Positions 34,890-47,034 of a DNA stretch of 64,000 nucleotides are shown one piece after another. This stretch comes from Ovis canadensis (taxonomy: Eukaryota > Chordata > Mammalia > Artiodactyla > Bovidae): contig NC_091245.1 in the NCBI RefSeq assembly GCF_042477335.2, positions 31,134,501-31,198,500 on the forward strand, in the 5' to 3' direction. The translations under genes and the position numbers were made by a program. The notes below the pieces were generated by a model. It had not been told where the DNA came from. It searched no databases and saw only the letters and a program-made list of their open reading frames with translations. How positions within the stretch are numbered: position 1 is the stretch's first letter; every line of letters begins with the position of its first letter.

Positions 34890-35280
34890 AGTAACTACCT
34901 AGAAGATCTACCATATTTCAATCTCTTCATCTCATCCCATCTTCCTCCATCCAGGGCCACCCAATTCTTCAAATGCTTCATAAGATATGTTCCTTGCCTT
35001 TTCAAGCCTTATCATAAACCGCCTTCTCCTCTTTCACTGTCATCCACTTTTTACACACACCTTGCCTTCCTTCTGGAAAGTTCAATGTCCTTCCCGTCTC
35101 CCTGCCCTACTTCCCATTTAGCTACTATTCATTAGATCAGTGGTTCCTTTCTCTGGAAATCTTTCCTGATCTTCACTCAAAACATTCAGTTAGGCCAAGG
35201 CTTTTGATTATACATTTTCTTTCCTTGATAACACTTATCTGTAGTTAAACTTTAAAGAATCATTTGTTACTTTTCTCTCC
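34890..35280 (+). mobile_element. L2 LINE 3' end
   Basis: It reads like the L2 3' end: cttcctccatccagggccac, ccttgccttccttctggaaa, tttcctgatcttcactcaaa, ttgataacacttatctgtag. Confidence 0.6.
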
Positions 35281-35545
35281 CTGTAGTAAAATGCATATAA
35301 CATAAAATTCATCATTAGTAATATTTAATACATTACACTTTTGTGCAACCATCACCACTATCTAGTTCCAGAAAAGTGTTATAACACCAAAAGGAAACCG
35401 CATACCCATCAAGCAGTCAGTCCCTATTCCCTCTGACCATAGACTCTGGCAACCACTAATCCACTTTCTGTCTCTATGAATTTGCTGACACTGGATATTT
35501 CATATAAATAGGATCATCACTTCATTGTTTTACAATTGCCAGTGG
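35281..35545 (+). mobile_element. Old L1M 3' UTR fragment
   Basis: Typical phrases: agtaaaatgcatataacata, ttgtgcaaccatcaccacta, ggcaaccactaatccacttt, ctgtctctatgaatttgctg. Confidence 0.8.
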
Positions 35546-37261
35546 GAGTCTCTCTCTCCCAGTCTAGATTTGCCTTTATTATTTTCAAACCCTATCTTTC
35601 AGTACAATTCTTTGCATGCAAACAGTATGTAAAAAGTGCTCCTTGAAATGAATGTTTTTCCTTTTTAATTTATCATACAATACATATATATATATACAGA
35701 ATATATTTTTAGTTTTGAAAGTAAAGATTTTGCTGTATTTTCCCAGGAGGAAACTAAACTGAAGATATATAGTACATTTAATGCATTAATTTCTATTATT
35801 GTATACCCAGTTCACTTTCAAAAGTGGTTTTGAAACTAACAGACAATATGATTCTGGGAAATCAAATAAGATATTAAAATGGAAATAGATTATCAAAACT
35901 ATTAAGGCAAAAGGGAAACAAATCTATTATCCATTTATGCTGATAGATAACCACAGTTAAGGACGTCACTAAGCTTTCTACAAATGAATGTAAGAAAAGA
36001 TACTATTATATGATGTTGAAAATAATCATGTCTATTTTAAATGTTGATAATTTTCCTTTAATGATTCCAAAAGAAATTTGTGATTTTTTCATTCCTAAAT
36101 ATTTATAGCTAATGAACTTGGGTTAGAAACTACTTAGCAGAATGGATCTGAAGATAAATAGTTTTTAGCATTACTTTCTAGAGGTTAAAGTTAGTATCTT
36201 TTATAAGACATTTATGGTGATATATCCACTAGTGCAAAAAAAAAAAAAAAAAAGTCAAGCTTAAGAGTCTATGCATGAACCTGGTGGAGTTATTTACTTC
36301 CTTAGATACCAAATCCCTATTCTATAAGCTTGTCAGTCAAGCTACAATTCAAAGTAATTCCAGAGCAACAAGTTTGCTGAGCTGAGCAATTTTGAAAATA
36401 CCCACTTTCAATCATAGCAGTGGGTGTAGTTTGGAAATGGGTTTCTATGAAGGCTGGTTTGAACTGCAGGTCAAGCAGAGTGACCTGTGATCATTTATAC
36501 ATAGGCACTATGATCATTTGTCATTATTTTGCACCACCTGGCAAAGATTGAGTCCAAAATAGCCCACCTGTTAGACATTATGTTTTGATCAAAAATCAGA
36601 TCACATAGGCTGGTGCTTGATTGGAAAATTCACCCATGAGTCTGCAAAAATAAAGTACAGTTAAAGCTATTTTCTGTATTTGCAAAACCTTCCTTTTCTG
36701 TAGCTTGGCAAAGTACAAAATTAATGGAAGGTTCTCGTGGGAAACTTTTGGATTTGTTAAGCACTTGATGCTAGCTAAAAGCACTCTGAGTCAATTGAGA
36801 GGAGCCAAAACTGCCCAAATTAGAGTTTCTGGTGTACTTAGGAACAATTGCAAGGTTATTTTAGGGAAGCTGGTCTGTAAGGTTTCCTGATTTTTTTTGT
36901 CAGCACATCACCCCAGCTTCAGCGTTGGATTAATTAAGGCCACACCATGAACACTCCTCTTCCCATCCTGAGAATCATGGTAAAGGTCATAGCCACTAAA
37001 ACCACAGAGGCCTCAATGACATCCCTTTTAGTGTTAGAATTTCAAGAAGGTTTTTGTTAAAATAAACATCAAGTGATTTTAAATAAACTAAACTGATTAT
37101 TAGCTGACATTGTTTTCTCCCCCCTTAAGAATGACCCACTGAAACTCAAGTCAAATGCATCCATTCATTCAATAAGTATTACTTGAGCAGACCTACTAAG
37201 TGGCACTAGAAATTCAATGATAAAGATTTACATGTTCAGGACACTTAAATAAACTAACATC
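35546..37261. other. Longest unassigned stretch (1.7 kb)
   Basis: No repeat family is recognised apart from an A-run at about 36236-36253. Base composition is more balanced at 36290-37000 than in the surrounding AT-rich DNA. Frames are short (62 codons or less). It may hold a non-coding functional element, but the sequence alone does not show it. Confidence 0.5.
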
Positions 37262-38070
37262 CTAGATGAATCATGCTTCACTCAGTCATTCAAAACATAT
37301 TTTTTGAGTGTCTACTATGTTCCAGGCACTATTAAGTACATTAGAAAATATCACTGAACAAAATAGAACAAGCCTGCATTCCAGTAGGGATGAAAAGACA
37401 ATAAATAATAAATTTAATTAATAATCAAGCTATGTATTATAATAAAAAATGTAAATACTATGCAATCAAGAAATAATTAGCAATCAGGGAAACAATATTA
37501 AATAAGGTGGACAAGGTAGGGCTTAGAGGGGAGCTGCCATCTGAACAGAGACTTGAAGTATTTGGAGAAATGGGTCATACTGACAAGGAATAAAGAGTAT
37601 TCTGGGCAGTGGGAACTGCCAATGAAAAGGCTCTGTGACAGAGGCAAGCCAGATATATTTGAGAAATTGCAAAAGAGACCAAGGTGACTGCAGAGGAGTG
37701 AACAAGGTGGAAATGAGATTAGAAAATAAGCAGAGTTGAGTAAGAAACTGAAGGAGCAGATGGTAGTTCATACAAAGCCTTGTAAGCCATTTAAAGGACT
37801 TGGGCTTTTATTCTTAATGAGATGGAAATCAGGGGAGGGTTTGATCTGATTTGTATTTTTAAAGGGTAAGTCTAGCTTCCACATTGGGAATATGTGTTAG
37901 GGACTCTCAAGGATCAAAGCACAGAGAACTATTAGGAAGCTACTAGAGGAATCTTGACTAGGGGCCAGCATGATTTAGACCAATGATAGCATTGAAGGTG
38001 GTGGGAAATAATCAGATTCTGGAAATAGTTTAAAGGTAAAGCCAACAGATTTCCTGATGGATTGAATGTG
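37262..38070 (-). mobile_element. L2 LINE, antisense
   Basis: Reverse-complement L2 3' region: gagtgtctactatgttccag, gaaaaggctctgtgacagag, gccttgtaagccatttaaag, ggcttttattcttaatgaga, and atttcctgatggattgaatg near 38047. Long and well ordered. Confidence 0.75.
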
Positions 38071-38330
38071 AGACCACAGTAGGTAACTGTTTCACCTAAA
38101 TTCATAGAAGCAGAGAAAGTTAAGCAAAATTAAAAGGCAGAGGAACTAATCTGAAGTGAAAGGGCAAGAGAAGATTCCTTAAAAAAATATAAAACAGAAG
38201 TGAACAATTTGTCATAATATAAAAATTATCATTAGGGAAAAGAATTGATCTAAACACAAATTATTTCAAAGAGGAACTAGAAAACATAAGAGAGACCCTG
38301 TCAGAAATGAACAATTGAATAGTTTCAATT

Positions 38331-38372
<42 letters not shown>
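38331..38372. repeat. (AC)n microsatellite
   Basis: About 20 AC units inside L1 ORF1-derived sequence. Likely polymorphic. Confidence 0.97.
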
Positions 38373-38374
<2 letters not shown>

Positions 38375-41340
38375 GAAAGAATGAATAGCAAACTAAGTGA
38401 CACAGAAAAAAAATGCATAGGTGATTTGGAAGATAGAACAAAAGAAATCATCTGATTAGAACAGGAGAAAGAAAAAAAACATTACAATGAAAGCAATTTA
38501 ATAGATTTGAATAATAACATTAAGCATTACAACATTGGCATCATAGGGGATTCAGAAAGAGGAGAGAGAGAAGCAGATAAAAAATGTATATGAGGATATT
38601 ATGGCTAAAAAAAATTCCAAAACCTGAGGAAGGAAACACATATCCAGCTACAGGAAGCACAGAAAGTCCTAAACAAAATGAGCCCAAACAGACCCATATC
38701 AAGACATAGACTAACTAAAATGGCAAAAGTTAAAGATAAAAGGAGAGTACTAAAGGCAGCAAGAGAAAAACTAAGAGTCATTTACAAGGGAATCCCCATA
38801 AGGCTACCAGTTTTCTCTGTAGAAACTTTGTAGGCCAGGTGGGAATGGCATAATATATTCAAAGTCCTAAAAGGGAAAATCCTACCAACTAGGATATTCT
38901 GCCCAGTGAGATTATTATTTAGAATAGAAGAAGAGATAAAGTACTTCTCAGACAAGCTGAAACTAAAAGAATTCATCATACTAAACCTTATGTTAAAAAA
39001 ATGTTGAAGGGTTTTCTCTAAATGGAAAACGAGTAAAAATCTACAGGAAAAGGAAAATCCCACCAAGAAAGGCAAATATATAGTAATAAGATCAGGCATC
39101 TAAATAAACCAGTATATAGATTAACAGAGAAACATTTTAAAAGCAACTATAACTATAATCCATAGTTAAGGAAAAAGAATGAAGGTATAAAATATAATAT
39201 CCAAGAAAAAATGTGGGGTAATAGAGTAAAAAAATTAGAATGTGTTTGAACTTAAATGACTGCCAATTTAAAACAGGTACATCTAATTATCAGTCCACAG
39301 ATCAAAAGCTTACAATAGATACATAAAAACCAAAAAGAAAGGAAAAAATCATACTACTAAAGAAAAACTAATCACAAAACCACAAGGGAAGAAACAAGAA
39401 GAAATAGAGAAGAACTACAAAAGCAACCATAAAACAAGTAATAAATGGCAATAAGTACATATCTATTAATAATTACTTTAAATTTCAATAGAATAAATGT
39501 TCTTATCAAAAGATTCAGTTAAAAAAAGGGGGCTTTCTATATGCTGCATACAGGAGACTTACTTCAGGGGTAAAGACACACACAGACTAAAACTGAGGGG
39601 TAGAAAAATATATATCATGAAAAGAGAAATGACAAGAAAACACAGGTAGTAATACTCCTATCAAACAAAATAGATTTTAAAACAAAAGCTATAACAAACG
39701 ACAAAGGAATGCATTACATAATGATAAAGGGATCAGTACAAAAAGAGGATTTTAAAATCATTATTATATATATGCCCAATACAAGAGCCCCTATATATAA
39801 TACATAAAAAAAAATACTAACAGACAAAAAAGGAGAAATTGACAAGAGTACAATAATTGTAAGGGATTTTAACAGCCCACTTACATCAATGGACAAGTAG
39901 ATTGTACAAGTAAATCCAGGCAGAAAATCAGTAAGAAAACAGTGGTCTTAAGTGACACAATAGACCAGTTAGACTTAACAGATATCTGTAGACATTACAT
40001 CCAAAAGGAGCAGAATAAACATTCTTTTCAAGTGCACATGAAACATTCTCCAGGATAGATTATATGCTAGGCCATAGAACAAGTTGCACCAAATTTTAAA
40101 GGATACAAATTATATCAAGCATTTTATCAAGTATAAAACTAAAAATGTACAACAGAAAGAAAAATGGGAAAAGAACAAACATGTGGAGACTAAACAATAT
40201 GCCACAAGAAGGGTCAGTGAAGAGACAGAAGACGTGAGAAAATACCTTGAGACAAACGAAGATGGAAACACAACACTGTAAAATTTATGGGATGTAGCAA
40301 ACAATTCTGAGAGGGAAGTTTATAGCAATACAGGCTTTCCTCAACAATCACGAAAATCTCAAGTAAACAACCTAATCTATCATCTAAAACAATGAGAAAA
40401 AGAAGAAAAAATAAAGCCCAATGTCATCAGATGGAAGGAAATAATAAAAAATCAGAGAGGAAATAATTTGAGATTTTTTTAAAATAGAAAATATCAATTA
40501 TAAAGAGCTTTTCTCAAAAAAAAATAAAATTTATAAGCCTTTAGCCGGGTTCACCAAAGAGAGAGAGAGAGAGAGAGAGAGTAAACCCAAATTAAATTAA
40601 AAAATGAAAGAAGAAAAATAACAACTGATACCATAGAGATACAAAAATTCATAAGAATACTATGAAGAGTTAAATGCCAACAAATTGGACAACTTAGAAG
40701 AAATGGACAAATTTCTAAAATCATACAACTTGTCAAGTTTGAGTCAAGAAGAAATAGACAATTTGAACAGACAGATCACTTGTAGTGAAAGTAATTTTTA
40801 CGTAAAAAAAAATCACAGTAAAATCCAGAACTAGACAGCTTCACAGGGAATACTACCAAACACATAAAGAAGTATAAATATCTATCTTCTCGAACTATTT
40901 CAAAATATTCAAGAAGACAAAGAACACTCCCAAATTTATTCTACAATACTAGCATTACCTTGATACCAAAATCAGGCAAAGACACTACCAAAAAACCCCC
41001 CAAAATAGAATATTACAGGCCAATACCTTTGATAAGTATAGATGTTAAAATCCTCAACAAAATATTAGCAAGCTGCACACAGGAATATATAAAAAGAATC
41101 ATACACCTTTATCAACATGGACTTATTCCAGAGTCATAAAGATGGTTCAACATTCACAAACCAATCAAAGTGATACACCACAATAATAAAAGGAAGGGTA
41201 AAAATTACATGATCATCTCAATAGATGCAGAAAAAGCATTTGACAAAATTCAATATCTATTTCTGATAAGAAAAAACTCTCATCAAAGTGGGTACAGAAG
41301 TGACGTATTTCAGCATAATAAAAGTCACTTATGACAAACC

Positions 41341-41619
41341 CACTGGAGAAGGCAATGGCACCCCACTCCAGGACTCTTACCTGGAAAATCCCATGGATGG
41401 AGAAGCCTGGTATGCTGTAGTCCATGGGGTCGCTAAGAGTCAGACATGACTGAACGACTTCACTTTCACTTTTCACTTTCATGCATTGGAGAAGGAAATG
41501 GCAACCCACTCCAGTGTTCTTGCCTGTAGAATCCCAGGGACAGGGGAGCCTGGTGGGCTGCCATCTCTGGGGTCGCACAGGTTCAGACACGACTGAAGTG
41601 ACTTAGCAGTAGTAGCAGC
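41341..41619 (-). mobile_element. BOV-A2 SINE, antisense, in L1 ORF2
   Basis: Reverse-complemented dimeric Bov-A with an agtagcagc head at the right. A perfect 10-bp TSD (atgacaaacc) lies at 41331-41340 and 41620-41629. Its right TSD is also the left TSD of the neighbouring BovB fragment. Confidence 0.95.
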
Positions 41620-41634
41620 ATGACAAACCGACAG

Positions 41635-41879
41635 TTGATGCCAAAGATCCAATACTTTGGCCACCTGATGTGAAGTGCTGACTCATTAGAAAAGACCCTG
41701 ATGCTGCGGAAGATCGAAGGCAGGAGGAGAAGAGGATGACAGAGGACATGCTGGTTGGATGGCATCACTGACTCAATGGACATGGGTTTGAGCAAGCTGG
41801 GGGAGATGGCAAAGGGAAGCTTGGCATGCTGCAGCCCATGTGCTCACAAAGACTGAGTGACTGAGTAATAACAAAACAA
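41635..41879 (+). mobile_element. BovB 3'-end fragment in L1 ORF2
   Basis: It covers ccaatactttggccacctg to gagtgactgagtaataac plus an A-rich tail. The TSD is 15 bp with 13 identical (atgacaaaccgacag at 41620-41634, atggcaaacccacag at 41880-41894). It inserted before the adjacent BOV-A2. Confidence 0.92.
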
Positions 41880-41904
41880 ATGGCAAACCCACAGCTAACA
41901 TCAT

Positions 41905-41928
41905 CAGTTCAGTTCAGTTCAGTTGCTG
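41905..41928 (-). mobile_element. 24-bp BovB tail micro-insertion
   Basis: The insert is four cagtt/cagtt-type units ending gttgctg, the exact reverse complement of the last 24 bases of BovB. A 7-bp TSD (acatcat) lies at 41898-41904 and 41929-41935, and the L1 sequence continues across it. Confidence 0.88.
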
Positions 41929-42998
41929 ACATCATACTCAATAGTAAAAAGCTGAAAGTCTTTTCTCTAAATTCAGGAACAAAACAAGGATGCACACTCT
42001 TGCCACTTCTATGCCAACATAGTACTGGAAATCCTAGCCACAACAATCAGATAAGAAAAGGCAATTAAAGGCATCCACATTGGGGAAAGAAGTAAAACTG
42101 TCACTATTTCAGATGACATAATACTTAACACTGAATAAGGATATTAAAGTGATAGAAAGAAATAGAACAATATCTTGTGCTCTCGGATTGGATGAATTAA
42201 TATTGTTAAAATGGCCACACTACTCAGAGCAGTTTACAATTTTAATACAAACCCTATCAAATACCCATGACATTTTCCCCAGAATGACAACATACAATCC
42301 TAAAATTCACATGGAACCACAAAAGACCCCAAATGGCCAAAACAATCTTGAGAAAAAAGAACAAAGGGGGAAAAAAAAGGAAAAAAGAACAAACACCAAC
42401 TTTGTTGATGTCACCTCCAACTCTGCACACTACAAAGCTACAGTAATCAAAACAGCATGATGATGGCACAAAACAGACCTATAGGTCAATAGAACAGAGC
42501 AGAGAGCACCAAAATAAACCCACAGAATCTAGTCTATGGTCACTTAGTCTGTGCCAAAGGAGGCAAAAATATATACTGGAGAAAAGATAGCCTTTTCAGC
42601 AAGAGGTGTGGGGAAAACTGAATAACTACATACAAAATAATGAGTTTAAGAATACTGTCTCATACCATATATAAAAAATAAACTCAAATGGAATAAAGAC
42701 CTAAATGTAAGACCTAAAATCCAAGAAACTCCTAGAAGAGAAATTTGACACAAATCTAAGCTATATTTTTTTTAGATGTCTCCTAAGGTAAAATAAATGA
42801 AAGCAAAAATTTTTTAAAGGGACCTAATTAAACTTAAAAAAAACCTTTTTAACAGCAATGGAAACTATCAACAAAATGAAAAGGCAAACTAGGGAATGGG
42901 AAAAATATTTGCAAATGATATGATTGATAAGGGGTTAATATCTGAAATTTATAAACAGCTAATACAACTCAATATAAACAAAAAATCACAACCAAGAA

Positions 42999-43214
42999 AT
43001 GGTTAGAAGACATGTATATTTTTCTAAGGAAACCATACAGAGAGCCAACAGGCACATGAAAAGAGGTTCAACATTGCTGATTATTAAAGAAATGCAAATC
43101 AAAACCACAATGAGATATCATCTCACACCTGTCAAAATGGCTGTCATCAAAAAGTCCACAAGTAACAAATGTTGGAGAGGATGCAGAGATAAGGGAACTC
43201 TTGTACACTGCTGA
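42999..43214 (+). pseudogene. L1 ORF2 C-terminal remnant
   Basis: A 71-codon open remnant of L1 ORF2 with [19 protein letters not shown] and the start of the conserved Cys motif (CWRGC, then a His). It then hits a stop. It is part of the old L1 and not a host gene. Confidence 0.85.
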
Positions 43215-43453
43215 TGAAAATGTAAATTTGTGCAACCAACTATGGAAAACTGTATGGAATGGCCTCAAAAAACTAAAAATAGAACTTTCAAATGATCTAG
43301 TAAGTCCACTCCTGGGTATACATACAGAAAAAACAAAAATACTAATTCAAAAGATTTGTGTGACTCAATGTACAATGCAGCATTATTTATAATAGCCAAA
43401 GTTAGAAAGCAACTGAATGCCCATCAACTTATCAATGGGTAAAGAAGAAATGG

Positions 43454-43484
43454 CACACACACGCACACACACACACACACACAT
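43454..43484. repeat. (AC)n microsatellite
   Basis: A short AC tract with one acgc interruption, 25 bp before a BOV-A2. Confidence 0.95.
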
Positions 43485-43508
43485 GTTGTACACATGAAAC
43501 ACATATAT

Positions 43509-43781
43509 GCTGCTGCTAAGTCGCTTCAGTCATGTCTGACTCTGTGCGACCCCATAGACGGCAGCCCACCAGGCTCCCCTGTCCCTGGGATTCTCCAGGC
43601 AAGAACACTGGAGTGTGTTGCCATTTCCTTCTCCAGTGCATGAAAATGAAAAGCGAAAGCGAAGTCGCTCAGTCATGTCCAACTCTTAGTGACCCCATGG
43701 ACTGCAGCCTACCAGGCTCCTCCATCCATGGGATTTGCCAGGCAAGAGTACTGGAGTGGGGTGCCATTGCCTTCTCCAAGT
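43509..43781 (+). mobile_element. BOV-A2 SINE, nearly intact
   Basis: Full dimer: gctgctgctaagtcgcttca, gcagcccaccaggctcccct, the linker with gaaaagcgaaagcgaa, and the second monomer ending ttgccttctccaag. TSD acatatat lies at 43501-43508 and 43782-43789. It looks young. Confidence 0.94.
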
Positions 43782-44084
43782 ACATATATATGAATACAAA
43801 CACACATACACATACATACAATGAAATATTACTGAACCACAGAATGAATTAAATTTACCATTTGTGGAAACGTGGATAGACCTAAATAATTTTATGCTTG
43901 GTGAAATAAGTGCAACAGAGAAAGACATACTGTATGATATCACTTTTATGTAGAATCTAAGATATAATACAAATGAATATATATGAAAAAACAGAAGAAC
44001 AATTACAGATATAGAAAACAAATTGGTGGTTACCAAGTGGGAGAGGGAAGAGGGGAGAGGCAAATTAGGGGTATAGCATAAGGG

Positions 44085-44565
44085 GGCAGCAGGACAAGAT
44101 GGGAGAGTAGGATGTGAGCTCACTTTTTCTTATGAAAACACCAAAATCACAGCTAACTCCTAAATAACCACACACACACACACACACACACAAAATCTAG
44201 AACCTACAAAAAAGATACCTTACATCCAAAAACCAAGAAGAAAGTATAAGATGGTAGGAGGGATACAATAACAATAAAATCAAATCCCATACACACTAAG
44301 TGAGTGACCCACAAACTGGAAAACTATTATACCCATAGGAGTGAAAGTCCTGGGCCCCACATCAGGTTCCCCAGCCTGGGGGTCTGGCAATGGAAGGAGG
44401 AGCCTCCAGAGTATCTGGCTATGAAAGCCAGAGAGGGTTGATCGTAGGAACTCCACAGGACTGGAGGAAACAGAAACTCCAGTCTTGGAGGTCACACACA
44501 GGGTCTCATGCACACCAGGACGCAGCATGTGATCTCATAAAAGATTGTAACAGATGTACCTGTAA
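44085..44565 (+). mobile_element. L1 5' UTR-like fragment inside an L1 3' UTR
   Basis: The block contains phrases I associate with old L1 5' UTRs (caagatgggagagtaggatg, ccacatcaggttccccagcc, tctggctatgaaagccagag, ggtctcatgcacaccaggac) and an (AC)n run at 44169-44191. L1 3' UTR flanks it on both sides. The flanks gggtatagcataag and gagtatcagttaag could be an eroded TSD. Confidence 0.6.
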
Positions 44566-44809
44566 GGAGTATCAGTTAAGAGATACAAACCACTATGTAT
44601 ACAATAGATAAGCAAAAAACATAGATTGTACAACACAGGGAATTATAGTCATTATTTTGTATTAATAATAATTTTCAGTGGATTATAATCTATATAAATA
44701 CTGAATCACTATGTTGTACACATGAAACTAATATAATATTGTAAATCAACTATATTTCAATTGAAGAACAAAAAACAAACAAACTCAAGATCAACCTGAA
44801 CACTCCTTA

Positions 44810-45170
44810 AATATCTATTGGTCAGAACTGAGATCAAACTTCATCATGGGTGTGATGATTTAGGGATTGGAAATGAAGAAATGGGTGATAAGGTATTCCA
44901 AACAGGCTATCACAATGAACAAAGGCATGGCAGAGGAATAGGGGTGTGTGTGTGGAGAAAAAATTGCAGAAAGATGATGTCTGATAATGTGTGGTCAGGG
45001 TGCATCATATATAACTAAGTGGGCTATGAGATAAATGTTGGCAGAAGTATTGGTTAAGATGTTTTACTCTGCATACAATGATCATCTGTTGGTAAGCTGG
45101 ATAAAGGGAAGGCAAGATCAAAGCTGTGTTTTGAGAAAAATCTGGAGGATTGGAGTGCGAGTGGAAGTAG
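44810..45170 (-). mobile_element. Possible L2 fragment
   Basis: A weak antisense L2-like order (ggtattccaaacaggctatc, caatgaacaaaggcatggca). The rest is too diverged to be sure. Confidence 0.4.
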
Positions 45171-46540
45171 AGAGATGAGTTTCAGAAAAACCGCTCAAGC
45201 AGAAACGAAACACCTGTTAAAGTTTGTCCACATCAGCTTACAAACTAGCTGGCCCCGACTCAAAGACTATTGCAAGACTAATAAATGAAGAAAGAGAATG
45301 TTTCTTGGAGCCTCATTTATTTTGTTTCATCATGTTTCACAATTGTCACTGTTGATTGTCTTCTTCTAAAAACAACCAGGGCAGGATGGATGAAACCATT
45401 TGAATTTTTCTTATTCTGTTTTGTAATTTTTTGCCATGTAATCTTGAGACTACATCTGAGAATCTGGAAATTACTCAGGTGAATTTTTTATTCTCTTTTG
45501 GAAAACAAAGATAATAGTCTCTTTTAATTCATCAGATAAAGCCCTGATGCTATTAGTCTGTGCAAACCGTTTATTGAAGCTTGGAATTTAGCACTCAGGG
45601 AATGTTTAAATTATCTTGGAGTATCATATCCTCCCCTGATGTCTTGCCAAAGGAAAGAATTCAAGAGATATTTATTGAAAGAATAATAATTTGCTGTAAC
45701 ATTTGTTGCAATAGTTTCTACCTGGATTTTGACTTCCCAGATTTTGTCCTACATATTAGGGTATATCATCTGGCCCCTCAGGCTTCTTGTCCAGTATCGA
45801 CCTTGAAACTGTTTCTTTCATATTTTGTGCTGAGTCAGAAAGGAGGGGGTGGGACTACATTTAGATAGTTTTACACATGGAGGTAATGCATAGGAAGTTG
45901 GAATGGGTATTAGGGTTGGCAAGACTGCTAATTGTGATTGACATCAGGAGGTATCATTTACAATGAAACCTATGTAAATATATGAGAACAATGATTGGAT
46001 CATCCTTCCAGTATTTGATAGATCTATCAGTATCTTATAGGTCAAAGTAACAAAAATAAATAAGGATAAAGAAGATATGAGCAATGTTAGCAAAGTATTC
46101 CATATAAATAGTGGATCAGTCCAACAAAATTTAAAATTCACCTTCTGTTCACAAGAAGCATTTAGAAAACATAATTTGCAAAATAATTCATGCTAGAAAT
46201 ATTCTCTGTACTTATGGGGAGAATCTTCACAATACCCCACGGTTATAAACAATCTAATGTGTGCAGAGGTCTCATACATTCAGTCCCTATTTAAGATTTT
46301 GTATCAAACTTACTTCTTACAAGAATTTACAGGTTAATAAGATAAACTTAGATATGAAAAAAAAAGGAAACATAGCAAGCAAAAGATCATAAACCATTTC
46401 ACAACAAATGTCAACAAATAAACATTTGCATCACTTAAAATATTTTCTAACTACAATACAATTAAATATTAACAAAAATTCTATATGCCAATATAACAAA
46501 ATAGTATAGACTAATTACAGATTGAGAGGAGATATCTGTA
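45171..46540. other. Unassigned DNA
   Basis: About 1.37 kb with no recognised repeat. A 95-codon frame at 45581-45868 has no recognisable domain. Confidence 0.5.
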
Positions 46541-46544
46541 ATAC

Positions 46545-47030
46545 AGATCTTCAGTTTACATCCTGATAAACCCATGGTAAGTTGAAAATACTGTAAGTCA
46601 AAAATTATTTAATACACCTAACCTACAGAACATCAGAGCTTAGCCTTGCCTACCTTAACACTTACATTACCCTACAGTTGAGCAAAATCATCTCACACAA
46701 GGCCTATAAGGTAATAAGATATTGAAAATCTTATGTAATTTATAGATTAATGTACTGAAAGTAAAAAACAGAATGGTTGCCTGAGTATAGTATGTGGGTG
46801 AGTGTAGCAGTTTTTTTAATCTTTGTGATCATGTGGCCAACATCAAGCAGAAGCTTGATGTCACTGTCTAATACCAAGAGAAAGTAGCATACTACGTATT
46901 GCTAGCCAAGGAAAAGATCAAAATTCAAAATGCAAAATATGGTTTTGACTGAATGTCTATTGCTTTCACATCACTGTAAAACTGAAATATAGTAAGTGGA
47001 ACCATTGTAAGTCAAGGACCATCTATGTAT
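46545..47030. mobile_element. Tigger-group DNA transposon (non-autonomous)
   Basis: Phrases typical of this Tigger-type element: gtaagtcaaaaattatttaa, tacacctaacctacagaaca, gagcttagccttgcctacct, cattaccctacagttgagca, and at the far end accattgtaagtcaaggacc. The terminal parts are mutual inverted repeats in character (taagttgaaaa / ccattgtaagtc). I do not name the subfamily. Confidence 0.75.
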
Positions 47031-47034
47031 AAAA

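Larger units (their letters stand above)
38130..44770 (+). mobile_element. Older L1 LINE, interrupted several times
   Basis: ORF1-derived sequence (about 38160-39000, with cagcaagagaaaaactaaga), ORF2 (about 39460-43420) and a 3' end finishing aatcaactatatttcaattg (44770) are in order. Insertions are BOV-A2 41341-41619, BovB 41635-41879, a 24-bp BovB tail at 41905, BOV-A2 43509-43781 and an L1 5' UTR-like block at 44085-44565. All frames are broken. Confidence 0.82.

Noticed and set aside
34497..35135. Two adjacent frames of 102 and 106 codons
   Set aside because: They arise from CT-rich and TA-rich low-complexity DNA and an L2 fragment. No domain or start context is convincing.
45581..45868. 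95-codon frame in unassigned DNA
   Set aside because: No recognisable domain, no supporting signals, and a length expected by chance in 64 kb.
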